Shown here: piece by piece, positions 42,760 to 53,384 of the stretch
Numbering within the stretch: position 1 is the stretch's first letter
Layout: each line of letters begins with the position of its first letter
DNA from: [Phialemoniopsis] sp. UDSM-2020
Taxonomy: Eukaryota > Ascomycota > Sordariomycetes > Thyridiales > Thyridiaceae
Length of the DNA stretch: 64,000 nt
Direction: 5' to 3'
Assembly: GCA_018873225.1 (NCBI GenBank)
Contig: JAEILZ010000003.1
Location: forward strand, 4,340,001 to 4,404,000
The notes under the pieces: generated by a model
Seen by the model: only the letters and a program-made list of their open reading frames with translations
Told to the model about the DNA's origin: nothing
The model's database searches: none
Program-made: the position numbers and the translations under genes

Positions 42760-44560
42760 GGGCAGCATGGTCCGATAAAAGAATTTGCGAGCCTCGTTAA
42801 AAATCTGGATCGCCAACTCCCGAGTCGGGCAGACGATAACAACGAGCCGCTTGGCTCGATCCAGGGGGCGGAATGTGGACGACCCATGATGGCGATGACC
42901 TCTTGGCGATTGCCATGAGGAAGAGGGGGACACTCTTCAAAGACCGTCTGGTACGTAGAGGTGACAGGGCTAACCGCCGTGTCCTTTAGCTCTGAATCGC
43001 TCACCTTGCTCAGCACACGCCAGTCCGGAATGACGGCGATGGAAAGCTGCCGCAGCGATGTGAAGGACGCCCAGAAGTCATGATGCTGAAGATGAACGAG
43101 ACTCCCAGGAATCCAGCGATAGTAAAGTTGGTGACGTTGCAGAAGATGTCCTTGCAATCGATCATAGCAATGACAAAGGACTGAATCAGTGCTTCTTGGG
43201 CCCACATCATCTCTTGCAGAAGCTCTCTCTGATTGATGGTATCCATGGATTTGTCCCAAGTCTCGTAAACCGACAGTGGCATCGGGGACTTCGCGCTGGA
43301 GCAGCCAAGGACGCACATTGTGTTCGATCGGCGTGCATCGAGAGGTGCACGGGTAGCCCAAGTTGAACAGGTAGTCGTCGAGCTCGTCCGCCGTACGCTT
43401 GTTGTTGACAAATACAATCGTACGAGCAGGAGGCATTGAGTTGACCAAGCCAACCAGAGCACGTCCTCGACGTAGATGATCGACTGGCGGATGTTTTCAT
43501 GGCTGGATCCAGCGCGACCAATGTGGAAACGGGCATGGGTTTCGGCGAGGTGAGTCTTCGCCAAGTCTCGGGGAGAAGAGTAGATACTTCATGTTACCTT
43601 CCCCTTGTCCTAGGGTACCGATTAGCAAAGGCAAAACTGGGCAGAGAGGTTGAGGGGGTTTGGCTTACCACCGCCAGAGAGAATCTTGTTAAACTCGTCC
43701 TCCCAGTCCGCGTGCAGCATCTCGTCTGCCTCGTCAATCACCATGTAACGGACATGGCGAAGGGTGAGGATGCCAGGTCGCTCGATGAAGTCGATGAGCC
43801 GTCCTGGGCTGGCAAGAATAGCGGGCGACTTGTCCGGGAAGTACTTGCTCATGTGCCCCCCCTTTCCCCAACGGCAGCAGGTCATCGGGATCGAGCACTG
43901 GCAGGGTACTGGTACTCGTAGTGATCGTCTCCATGGTCAGGTAGAGTGCCCGTGGTGTCAGATTGACGATCGTCAGCCTGCTCCAGGTCGGTTTCCCCGA
44001 TCTGAACATCGCTGTCCAAAGTCTCGAGCTTGGGTAAATCGACCCTAGTGTGGCTGTTAGTGCTTGTCAAAAGTGTGAAGATTGGAAAGTACGAACCAAG
44101 TCCCGCCTCAATCGAGACAGCTGCGATCATCACTGCCTGCGACGTTGCCCTCCCAGTTCTCCCTGAGGAGCATCACCGTACTGGGTGTAGTCGTAAGGGA
44201 CTGCTGGAACCTAGACAACAGCCTTCTTCTCACCCTGGTCCTCGTTGGTGGAGGATGCTGGCACCAGAATCGCGTCCTCAACAAGCCGGCCGCTGCCACC
44301 CCAGGTTGAGAACCTAACTTGAGCAGACGGGATAGACTGTCAGGGGGGGAGAGACCAGCTTGTTCAAGATGGGGATCAGATAGGCAGCTGTTTTTCCAGA
44401 GCCTTGAGCCGGGAGGTTAGTCCAAGTCGTCCCAACAGATCGGATGACGCTCAATCATGAGTGCGTACCTGTCTGAGCGAGACCAATGCCACTGTAGCCA
44501 TCATTGTGGTAGTCAGACAGTACATCTGAATAGGAGTCGGCGTTTAAGACCCTGCGAACT
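42760..44560 (-). pseudogene. Scrambled DED1/eIF4A-type DEAD-box RNA helicase remnant
   Basis: Reading leftwards on the minus strand, recognisable blocks are: GLAQTG|GSGKTAAYLIPIL (motif I, about 44340-44490, split by an intact intron at 44403-44468); an N-terminal-like piece, YDYTQYGDAPQGE then in another frame NWEGNVAG (about 44140-44205); VDLPKLETLDSDVQIGETDL (about 43970-44045), preceded by an intron-like sequence; LASPGRLIDFIERP (Ib) and VIDEADEML (II, DEAD at 43724-43735); an intron; NMKYLLFS joined directly to RDLAKTHLAETHARF, so motif III (SAT) is deleted; RTIVFVNNKRTADELDDYLF (IV); HADRTQ in a shifted frame; and finally VVIVCPTRELAIQIFNEA (Ia) near 42790-42850. Motif Ia therefore lies after motif IV, and motif I lies before the N-terminal segment. 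Motifs V and VI were not found. Frameshifts and stops preclude a full product. Retained introns argue against retroposition. Confidence 0.85.
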
Positions 44561-45209
44561 CAACATTATGATGTGCTGAATACTTGGGTACAGTGGTGTT
44601 AGGAGGTTGAGCGTTGAAAGGAAGTGGACAAAATCAAATAATGCAAATATATATAAGCAACAAAGGAAACGTTGAGGAAGGAATATGGTGATCTAGAAGA
44701 TGAGGTCGAAGTTGATGTGTTGTGTTGTTGCGTTGGGAAAAGAAAAGAAGGAAGGGTTCAGGGGAAGGAGGGGGGGACGACGGGGTGCTATTTATACCTC
44801 AGCAGTCGCGTCTGCGATCACGGCAACGCGTGTGAATCGATCTGGTTGGGAAAGTGAAACGCACGTCAGGGCCTTTCACCTGCGGTCTGAACGGCACCTC
44901 ACTTTTTGATCAGATGAAACTCAGGTCAATGCCAGTGTTGTTAATGGTTTGGCTCCATCACTACGACTGGGTCTTCACGAAGTGATCACCAGCGCCCCTC
45001 GAATAGACGCAAGAGATCTAGTACTGTGCCCGGTCAAATTGCTTTGTGAGGGGATTTGAATGTGTTTTTGTCTATCTCTGACCCTTATAATACACTCTAT
45101 AAGATCGGGCATTCACGCACCTGTGCCCTGGAAATGGCGCTGGCCATGACCAAACCCCAACCAATGCCCTGTAGTCTCTACACAATATCATACAAGCCTC
45201 AATCGAGTC
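44561..45209. other. Intergenic
   Basis: It separates the helicase remnant from the flavin-reductase gene; both lie on the minus strand. It includes a purine-rich stretch at 44690-44790 on the + strand. No coding region is supported. Confidence 0.4.
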
Positions 45210-46070
45210 TTAGTCCTCGTCCTCGGGCCTCAAAAGGGTATTGCCGAGTTGCCTGTAATGTCGATCAGCATACACCAGCCCAAACTCATCCTCGCCCTCT
45301 CCCAGCGCTCCACCCTCCACGATCTCGAGCACCTCCCCAAGGACAACGACATGGTCCCTTACGGGCACCAACCCACCCGTAGGCTCATCCAACAGCTTAC
45401 ACCGCAGCGCAAACAATACCCCGGGACCCCTGAGAAGGCCCTCCTCCCCAACTTCGCATCTCGCCTCCTCCAACCCCCGCCTCACAGCGTCTGCGTCGGC
45501 ATTGCCCTTCCTATACACCTCGGCCACCGCGGCGCCCTTCTCATCCCCCCTGAGGACATGTACCGCGAAACGCCGTGCCTCACGTATCGCCGCCTCGGTG
45601 CGGCTTGGCACTGCGATGTTGAACGAGACGATGGGCGTGGGCTTGAGGCTGAGTGACGCGAGCGACGACATGGTCAGCCCCAGCGGCGGGTCCCGCGAAG
45701 GGTCAGCTGCTGCTGTCGTGCACACCGTGACTGAGCCGGCGACTAGGCGCATGAGCGCGCGTTGTTGTTCCGGCAGCGGGAGGTCCGATGTGCGCGAGCC
45801 GTGGGGGTGGACCGAGGGCTGTCTTGGGGGCGCGGCCGTCCATGTTCTTTGCCGTCGTAGTGGTGTGGTGTGTATTTCTCGGCCTGAGTATGTAATTAGC
45901 TTCTATTTCCGTTTGCCATGATGACAATTGACCAACTTACACCAATGCAACACCCCTACTCGGCCTCGCGCCATGTCATTGTAAGTCGCCGCGGAGCCGG
46001 CATGAGCCGACGATCGTAAAATCGCTGCTGCGCACCCGGCCGCGGAGCCAAGCACGCTGCGGCTCAGCAT
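45210..46070 (-). CDS. Mitochondrial flavin-reductase-domain (FMN-binding split-barrel) protein
   Basis: Two exons, 46070-45941 and 45883-45210, flank a 57-nt intron (donor GTAAGT, branch GCTAATTAC, acceptor ACTCAG) and give 267 residues. The first exon (MLSRSVLGSAAG...) is Arg/Ala/Ser-rich with no acidic residue in its first 30. The junction gives REIHTTPLRRQ, a typical mitochondrial presequence processing region. From about residue 85 the flavin reductase-like domain follows: EQQRALMRLVAGSVTVCTT, GLTMSSLASLSLKPTPIVSF, NIAVPSRTEAAI, then FAVHVLRGDEKGAAVAEVYRKGN. It ends with LLDEPTGGLVPVRDHVVVLGEV and YADRHYRQLGNTL. The family reduces or holds flavins using NAD(P)H. A matrix location is inferred from the presequence. 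It is head-to-head with bL31m. Confidence 0.9.
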
Positions 46071-46493
46071 CTCATCTCCCCATCAATCAGTGCAGACAGG
46101 TCGTAGAAGAGAAGAAAAGAAAGTGAAGGACACACGAGAGGGAGTTGTACGTCCTCGGCATGTCGTCGGTTTACTAGGGAAAAATAGATGTGACGTTGAT
46201 GGACAATCGGACTATGATAGCTCGTTATCAGCCCGTTATCGTCAAGCTCGTGGTGCGATAAGAATTGGCGCATGGGGCTCGTCCCGACCGCCGTAGCAAA
46301 TTTTCGAGGACCACCGAGCCAATCGCGACGCCTGCAGATCCATCAAACTGCCCATCACCAGGGGACGAATTCGACTTCGAGGGACGGACAACAAACCAAT
46401 CCACCAATTTTGCTTCCAACAAACACTCTCGCCGACCGAGTCCTCACCCACAAAGGAAGCAAGCGCACGCCCAGCGCTCCCCCAAAGCCAACA
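46071..46493. promoter_or_regulatory. Divergent promoter shared by two mitochondrial-protein genes, CCAAT-rich
   Basis: A 423-bp spacer between the starts of the flavin-reductase gene (-) and bL31m (+). It carries four CCAAT-box cores: ATTGG at 46264-46268 and CCAAT at 46319-46323, 46396-46400 and 46404-46408. In fungi the Hap2/3/5 complex binds this core and commonly controls mitochondrial genes; that link is inferred here, not shown. Confidence 0.6.
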
Positions 46494-47117
46494 ATGGCCG
46501 CCCTCCACCCCCGAGGAACCCTCCTCCTCCTCCGACGCACCCAATCCACATCCCTCCTCCTCACATCATCACCACAAGCAACAACAACACCCTGCAGCCA
46601 CACGACGCCCTTCTCAACAACCCAGCTCCGGCACGCGACCCTCGTCCCGCGGCCCCGGCGGCCCTACCACTTCACCCAGCTAGTCCAGCTCTCGGACGGC
46701 AGCACCTACACCGTGCGCACCACCTCCCCCGTGCCCTTGCACCGCTCGACCAAGGACACGCGCAACCACATCCTGTGGCAACCGTCCGAGAAATCCCTGC
46801 GCAACGTCGAGGTCGACGAGGCCGGCAAGCTCGCCGCCTTCCGGGAGCGCTTCGGGCGCGGGTGGGACGCCGCCGAGGCCGAGGAGGTCGAGGACACGAC
46901 GACCCGGGCCGGCAAGAAGGCCGCCGCCGCCAAGGCTGCCGCTGCAGAGGCGGAGGCCGCCAAGGCTGAGAAGGTCAAGGAGGAGGAGGGGGATGCGTTT
47001 GACTCCCTGGCCGACTTGATCAGCGGGTATGCCGCGCAGAGCGAGGTGCAGACCGGCGGTGGCCTGAGCGCCAAGGACCAGGCGAGGAAGGACAAGGCTT
47101 CCAAGAAGAAGAAATAG
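46494..47117 (+). CDS. mrpl36: Mitochondrial large-subunit ribosomal protein bL31m
   Basis: 207 residues from ATG 46494, one exon. The frame stays open upstream to 46272, but MAALHPRGTLLLLRRTQSTS begins a clear mitochondrial presequence (Arg/Ser/Thr-rich, no acids), so the downstream ATG is preferred. The core is RHATLVPRPRRPYHFTQLV, QLSDGSTYTVRTTSPVP, then STKDTRNHILWQPSEKSLRN, matching fungal bL31m (yeast Mrpl36), a component of the mitoribosome 54S subunit. The bacterial L31 zinc cysteines are absent, as is usual in this mitochondrial branch. A C-terminal extension of about 90 residues is a Lys/Ala/Glu helix (KKAAAAKAAAAEAEAAKAEK), then DAFDSLADLISGYAAQ and a Lys-rich end. Confidence 0.92.
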   Translation: MAALHPRGTLLLLRRTQSTSLLLTSSPQATTTPCSHTTPFSTTQLRHATLVPRPRRPYHFTQLVQLSDGSTYTVRTTSPVPLHRSTKDTRNHILWQPSEKSLRNVEVDEAGKLAAFRERFGRGWDAAEAEEVEDTTTRAGKKAAAAKAAAAEAEAAKAEKVKEEEGDAFDSLADLISGYAAQSEVQTGGGLSAKDQARKDKASKKKK

Positions 47118-47605
47118 ATTTGAAGATGGATGGCGATGATACGGTGGGGAGACCGTGTGTATGATGGTAGAGGACGATATGTATACCTACAAAAGCCCCC
47201 AACTTGTACTAACATGGGGTCCATTAAGGGGGGGAGCAAATCCCCCGATGGGAGATATCTGTACGCATAGCACTCAATGGAAGGATAGGAAAGGCTTCAG
47301 GGTGGTTGCATCCTATTTCTTCTATGTACACTACTTCGAAAAATAATACAACCGACCAATCGAACAAAAGAAGGACAATGCCTCCCTTTTCCTCAGTGCC
47401 TGCATGTTATCCCTTTTCTAAGAAGCAAGAACGGCTATGGAATATTGAGCTGATCCGACAGTCCAGTAGGTGAACTGCCCGGGGGTGCATCATGGCCCTC
47501 GTTCCACCAACAATACGAGGCGTTCTCAAATTCGCTAGGCTCCTCATTGTCACGGGCTGGAGACGCCTTGCGCGTCGATGTCCTGGACGGAGAGTCTCCC
47601 TGCTT
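47118..47605. other. Convergent 3' ends
   Basis: A 488-bp spacer between bL31m (+) and VPS5 (-); it holds both 3' UTRs. Nothing else was seen. Confidence 0.5.
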
Positions 47606-49575
47606 CTAGTCAGAGTCCTCGTCGATCCTCGCCCGCGCGCGGTCAATCGCCGTGTCGCCGGCCGGCTTGTCCGCGGCCTGGAAAACAGGCGGCTTGTAAA
47701 AGGCCGTGGCGTCGTCATCAGCATCAAGCTGCATCAGGAACGTCTCCCACTTCTCAATCAACTACGTATCGTGTATTAGTATCACACCCAGGAACACCTT
47801 CTCATAAAAAGAGAACTTACCTCCTTCTGCGCCTCCACAGCGCTCTCCAAGAACGTCTCCACCCCGCTCTTAAAGTCCTCGACCTTCTCCCTCTCGAACC
47901 GGTCCAGCTCGGCCCTCATCAGCCGGCCCATGTCCTCGAACAGCAGGCGCGCCTGGTGCACTTTCCGCTCGGCGTCGGCCACCTCGGCGCTGACCTGGTT
48001 CAGGCGGTCCTGCTGGCTGCGCCCTTGCCGCAGGAGCTTGTCCTGCGCGGCCTTGCGCTTGTTCATCTCCGAGTCGGCCGCCTGCCAGCTGTAAAAGGCC
48101 TTTTGGCGCTGGTTGAAGGCCTGCTTGACGCTGCCGATCAGCCGGATGTACTCCTCGATGATGATGCCGAACGTCAGCACGTCCTGCTGCGCCTGCCGGT
48201 CGTAGACGTCGCGGATGGTGAGCTGCAGGTCCGACAGGGCGTCGAGCGGGCCCGACAGCGTGGGCGAGAGCTCGACGGTGGAGAGGGCGTGCAGCGACGA
48301 GGAGAAGTCGCCGGCGGACTCGGCCATGGCCTTGCGCTGGGCGACCATAGCGTCCATGGCCTTGAGGAGGGTCCTAAGCTGGTTCTCCAGGGCATCGAGG
48401 TAAATCTTGCGCTCATGAAACCACTATTTCCAGTCAGTAAAAGCCGCATTAATCAAGGAGAGCGCAATGTAACTCACGTCATCCTGCTCGACAAATTTGT
48501 TGCCACCGCCGACATTGATGCCCAGACTGCTAAACATGCCCTTGCTTTCGCCGAGGTTCGGCTCCTTGCGCTCCTTGTGCTTGACGTCTACGTTAAAGGC
48601 CTCGCTCTCCAGGAACAGCTTCAGGTCCGCGTCGTGCTGCAGCGTCGGGTGGTGCGCCGTCTTGTTGAGCATCTTCTCGAGCGCCGCCCGCCGTGACTCG
48701 ACAAAGTTGCTCTCGAACCGGCCCATGGCCTGCTTCTCGGGCGGCGGGGGCACGACCACGCCAGGGTTGTTGGCGTGCAGCTGGTTGTAGAGCCACAGGA
48801 AGTCCTTGTATCTCCTCGGGACGACGAACTCGCTCTGCTTGTATGCCTTGGAGGTAGTCTGTCGTAGTGCAAAAAAACAAAACCGTCAGCAAATCTCTAT
48901 CCCTACCCAAATAAAGCTCCCCCAACCGTGGCGAGTATAACGTACCTGCGTCCGCACATTGTAGACCATATGCGCCGTGCCCGCAAAGTCGCCGACCTTG
49001 TGCGGGTCGCTGACCGAGATGATGAAGCTCGGCTTGGCCGCCTGCTCCACGCTGACGCTCGGCCTGCTCGTGCTCAGCACGCCGCTCGGCGTCGCCGGCT
49101 GCACCGGCGGCGGCACCCTCCCTCCAGCAGCAGCAGCGGTAGCACCGGCCCCGTCGAACCGGCCTCCCTCGTCGTCATCTCCGATATCTTGCGGGTCTCT
49201 GCGGCCCTGCTGTTGCGCGGCGGCAGGGGGCATCGTCGTGCGCAGCGGCAGCTGCTCCTTGAGCGGCGGGGCGGGCGGCGCTGACTCGGCACCGGCGCCG
49301 CCCAGGGGTCCGGCGTCGTCTGCACCGCCTAGCGGGCCCGCGGCCGGGGCGCCGAGGGGTCCTAGGGGGTCATCCTCGACGGCTGTGAGACGCGTGGGCT
49401 GAGCGACGAGGCGGCGCGGCTGGAGGCGGGAGGCACGGGCGGAGGAGGGCGAGGAGGAGGATGTAGCTGCAGCGGCACCAGCGGATGTCTTGTTGCTGGG
49501 AGTTTCGGATTGGGACTCGTCCTTGGAAGTCTGGGCGGGAGCGTCTCCCCAGGGAGAGTCGTTCAGGGGGTCCAT
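47606..49575 (-). CDS. vps5: Retromer sorting nexin Vps5/SNX1 (PX-BAR)
   Basis: Four exons, 49575-48946, 48858-48478, 48423-47821 and 47761-47606, with introns of 87, 54 and 59 nt, all with GT...AG ends and exact frame joins; 589 residues. The N-terminus is disordered and begins MDPLNDSPWGDAP, with repeated GPLG units near 70-95. A PX domain follows (about 186-305): FIISVSDPHKVGDF, then YKQSEFVVPRRYKDFLWLYN with the phosphoinositide-binding RRYKDF, and later ALEKMLNKTAHHPTLQHDADLKLFLES. The C-terminal half is a Vps5-type BAR domain of long helices (WFHERKIYLDALENQLRTLL ... DAERKVHQARLLFEDMGRLM). Vps5 dimerises with Vps17 and tubulates endosomes for cargo recycling to the Golgi. Confidence 0.95.
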
Positions 49576-50066
49576 GTTTCGATGTGGAATTGAGGAACCT
49601 GAACCACCGGTGGTTGTTGTGTGAGGTTGCCTGATGCCAATTGCGGCTCACCTGTGATGGGGAATACGTAAGGTGGTGGTGGGGATAAGCTTGGAAGCTA
49701 GCAGGTGCAGGTTGACTGGAGGAGGTGGTCAGTGCGCCGGTCTCGGGCTTGGTAGTATTTGGAGAAGGACAACACCAAAAGGCAACATGCTCATTCAAAT
49801 ATCAGCTCATTTCATGAAATATGCATCTTTTTCACGTAGCTTTTACTTAAATCATTAATTGTGGAAGGCTAGTATTGATCGAGAGATCCATTGCGTTTCA
49901 ACCGCTGGTTTTATTGTCTTGCCTGTAGCCACTAACGCCAGTCCCCCTGAGTGCAATCCACGACCTAACTCCTTTGCAGCTTTTCGCTGCGCATGGGTGT
50001 TTTCCCCAACTGACAAGAACGAACACAAATTTACAAAAGGCTGCCTCCTTCATGCATCCCAGCACC
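49576..50066. other. VPS5 promoter and TAF5 3' UTR
   Basis: A 491-bp spacer between two minus-strand genes. An AT-rich patch near 49790-49870 may belong to the VPS5 promoter. No coding region is supported. Confidence 0.45.
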
Positions 50067-52732
50067 TCATGGGTCAAAGTAACCACCAGCCACCACGAGG
50101 TTCATCCTAGTGAACTCCACGCTGAGCACCGGCGTCTTCTTGGTCGCAAAGGCGGAAATCTGATCAGCAGTAATCATCACCTCCTTCCCCTTCTTCTTTC
50201 CCGTTCCCCCAGTCGTCGTCGCCGCAGGAGCCGACTGCGCCGGTGCTTGTCCGCCACCGACAGTAATGCTGTTGCGGTCTCCCGTGCCTCCGACAGCGAT
50301 CGTGTCGCCAGGGGCTCCAGCTCCATCGGCCTGGGGCTGGGGGGCTACCGAAGAAGGTCCTCCGATGGTAGGAACCTTGGATGCATCCTTCGGTAGGTCG
50401 ATGTCCCATACACGAATGGTGCCGTCCAGGCCACCAGAGACGAGAACATTCGACTCGGCACTGAAGCTCAGAGACGAGATGCCGCCCTTGCCGTGGCCGC
50501 GACAGCGCTTGATACGGGTGCCCTTTTCGATATCCCACAAGATGATGTTGCCACCGGTGTCTGCGCTGGCGAGCAGCTTGCCGTTGGGCGAACATTCGAG
50601 GGCGCTGATGTAGTCGGCGTGGTGGTTGAAGACCCGGACGCACTCTCCCTTCGGCACAGACCACATCCGAATAGACTTGTCCGTCTCGTCCGACGCCGAA
50701 AAAACATATGTGCCGTTGGGGTGCCAAGCGATCCTGGAGATGGGCGTGTCATGCCCGACAAATATCCTCTGCGCCGAAGCATGATCCTGGCTGTACACCC
50801 GCACGGTTCTGTCCCAGCCTGCCGTAGCAAAGTAGTGGCCATGAGGCCCCCAGAGGACTCGGAAGACCGGTCCGGTATGGCCCTTGTAAATGCACAGCTG
50901 ACTCCATGTCTCGAGAGACCAGAGACGTACAGTGCCGTCAAAGCTGGAAGAGAGAAGCAATTTGGCATCAGTCTCGAGGGCTGGTTTACTGTCGCCGAAA
51001 GGGTTGCCCTCCATCGCAGAGACCGAGTCCGAGAATGAGATGCCCGAGATCGGACCGGAATGGCCGATCAGCTTGCGGTTGTTGGTAAGGTCCTTGTCCC
51101 CCAACGCCTTGGACTTGAGCGGCTTGCCATCTATACTCCAGACACGGATGTAGGAGTCAGACGTGCCACAGGCGATGAGTTTGCTGTCCTTGGAGAAGCC
51201 CATGCAAGTTACGCTAGGACTCGTTAGCATAATGATCAACAGCTACTACAGGGCGAGAGATGATCTTACCTGCCGCATGTGTTGTGCAGGGTGAACATGC
51301 AGACAGAGACGGGAACGCCCACTCCTCCTGTGCGGCCCTCGATCTTGAAGCGATCGCGGTTCTCCTTGATCTTCTGCATTTCGACGACGACGTCCTTCGC
51401 ACGGGATGGAGGCAGGGGCAGTTCAGCTCGGGTAGGGCCATCCGCACTCTCCTCTCTCTTGATCTTGCGATCGAATTCGTCTACGAGGTTGGGCACTCCA
51501 TCTGCGGGCGGATGCCTCACATCTTCGTTCTCCAGCTCGGCACGGACATCCTCCCTGAGCTCCTGTTCCATAGGCATGGGGCCCAACTTCAAAGGTGCAT
51601 TCCCACTAAGGATGTCCCTATTGCTGACTCCAGTGAACACACCAGGAATGCCCTCTTGCGCATCGATGTCGTCAAGGTCGAAGTTCTGAGCTCGCCGGTA
51701 GATCGCCTCAAAGCTATACTGCTCGATAGGTCCTCGCGCCGTAGAGTCAATGGTGCAGCGCTCTTGAAGGATCTGGGAGATGATAAAGCCACCGTTGTCG
51801 CTCTCTCGCTCCAGAAAATTGAGGAGTTGACCTGCTGCGTGCTGGTTCAGAGGAATCTTGTACGAGTTCTCTATGTACAGCTTGGTCGTGTGGTTTTCCT
51901 TGATATGGGGTGGTAAGGTGACGGATGCTAACGTCTTGAGATCGTCCGCATGGACATTCTCAAAGCCTGGTTTGAGCTGCTCGAGGAATTTCTTGGCTTC
52001 GGTACCACAGTTTTGCGATACGAGGTCTAGGTAAGAATAGACGAACATGGGCCAGAGCGTTTTGGCGAGTTCAAACTTGAAACGGAAAGTCAGTATGAAA
52101 GGTTGGACGGCGTGCCTGGCAAATATGACGTTATTACCTTGTAGAGATCCAGACCATTGTCGATCCAGTCTTTCAGAAGGTTGAATGCCTTCAAGTATCG
52201 CTCGGGTCCCATCTCTTGGATAGTTTTCCTGATGGGTCTTCCATCGGAGCCTGTGTGAGCCGACTCTTTTCTGAAAGTCGCTTCAGTTTTTGTGAATCCC
52301 TTTTTCAGGAGGTAATCGGTGACCTGGTGTCGATAGTTAGATTCCATTTGAACGAGGTCTGTTGGGCGAGTAGCCATTTTGAAACGTGAGTTTCTCGGGA
52401 TGGCGGCTCAACGTGGCGATGTTTGCAAACAGAAGAGGAGAAAAGAGCAGGAGTGACAAGAATTGACAGTTGATGGTTGAGCAAATGGCCTCGACCACTG
52501 TCGGTCGATAAGGCCACAAAGAAGATAAGAACGGTGAATGCGAAATTTGAAATCATCCAAGAAAAAGTGAATTAGGACTGACAATTTTGTTCAGATCAGA
52601 TGCAGAGGTGGTGGTTCCAGACGACCCTCCACCGGCGGCGGTCCCTGCAGCCGCATTTCCAGCAGCATTGTGTTGCGCTGAGCCGGCATATGAACCGGCA
52701 GGGGCCCCTCCAGGCGGCCCTGTGCCTGACAT
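50067..52732 (-). CDS. taf5: TFIID/SAGA subunit TAF5
   Basis: Four exons, 52732-52583, 52323-52138, 52075-51270 and 51213-50067, separated by introns of 259, 62 and 56 nt; the join gives 762 residues. Exon 1 encodes a Gly/Ala-rich leader ending SASDLNKI. Exon 2 continues [20 protein letters not shown], a LisH motif. The TAF5 N-terminal domain (NTD2) follows: [39 protein letters not shown], and [20 protein letters not shown]. Residues about 375-760 hold the WD40 propeller with repeats such as [38 protein letters not shown] and [20 protein letters not shown]. It is a structural subunit of the Pol II initiation factor TFIID and of SAGA. A second ATG (52377, inside intron 1) gives the alternative leader [18 protein letters not shown] in frame with exon 2. 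It is head-to-head with MED11. Confidence 0.95.
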
Positions 52733-53384
52733 GGCCTCGAATCGATGGTTCGCTTCAATCTCGTCTTCCTTTGCTGCTCAAGCTCTGTGTTTCGTGATGT
52801 ACCGTGCCCCGAAGAAAGCTTCTTCCCTTGGTTCTCTCCCTCGTAATCGGGTGTGACGAAGCTGTGAGCGTTTGCGCGTTGCCAGTGTTTGCTGCCTCCG
52901 TACCGAGACACGTCTTTTCAAAAGGGGTGCGAACAATTCAACGAAGCGTCGCGTTTGAGATGTGTCCCTATCAATGGCGTATTGGGTCAGTATTGATGAG
53001 ATTTTGATATAATATTTGATGAGAAAGGTCGACATGAGAGTATGAGATGCGACTCTGTTGTCGCGCGCCCGCCAGATGCATAAGTGGGGCAGACAGGTCA
53101 AACTGCACGCATGATTGGTCCTTCTGCTGCTGGGCTGCAGCCTAGTCCACATCCGAACATTGGTGGACCCGTGCTCAAATGCTCCAGCATCGATGTCAGT
53201 CGCAACCAGACCAAGCTCGACCAGGGGAGCTTCAATGCTAGGTGGGGTGCCTCTCTACGAACCTCAACTTTGTAACCTTCCACTTGTTGACACCGTCGCT
53301 TGAAGCTGAACCCAAGTTCAATGCGACAACAGACTAGAAAGGTAGTACGGACAAAAAGAGTTTGCTAGAACCATCACACATAGC
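52733..53384. promoter_or_regulatory. Divergent promoter between TAF5 and MED11
   Basis: A 652-bp spacer between the starts of TAF5 (-) and MED11 (+). Three inverted CCAAT cores (ATTGG) occur at 52981-52985, 53114-53118 and 53159-53163. Short frames within it, such as minus 52778-53152, have no recognisable product. Confidence 0.5.

Noticed and set aside
42741..43448. An intact helicase C-terminal gene on the minus strand
   Set aside because: Only the first 32 residues match a helicase; the rest is out-of-frame sequence, and motifs V and VI are absent, so it is part of the pseudogene.
46272..46493. N-terminal extension of bL31m by 74 codons
   Set aside because: The extension overlaps the CCAAT-rich divergent promoter and lacks presequence character, while the downstream ATG begins a clear mitochondrial presequence.
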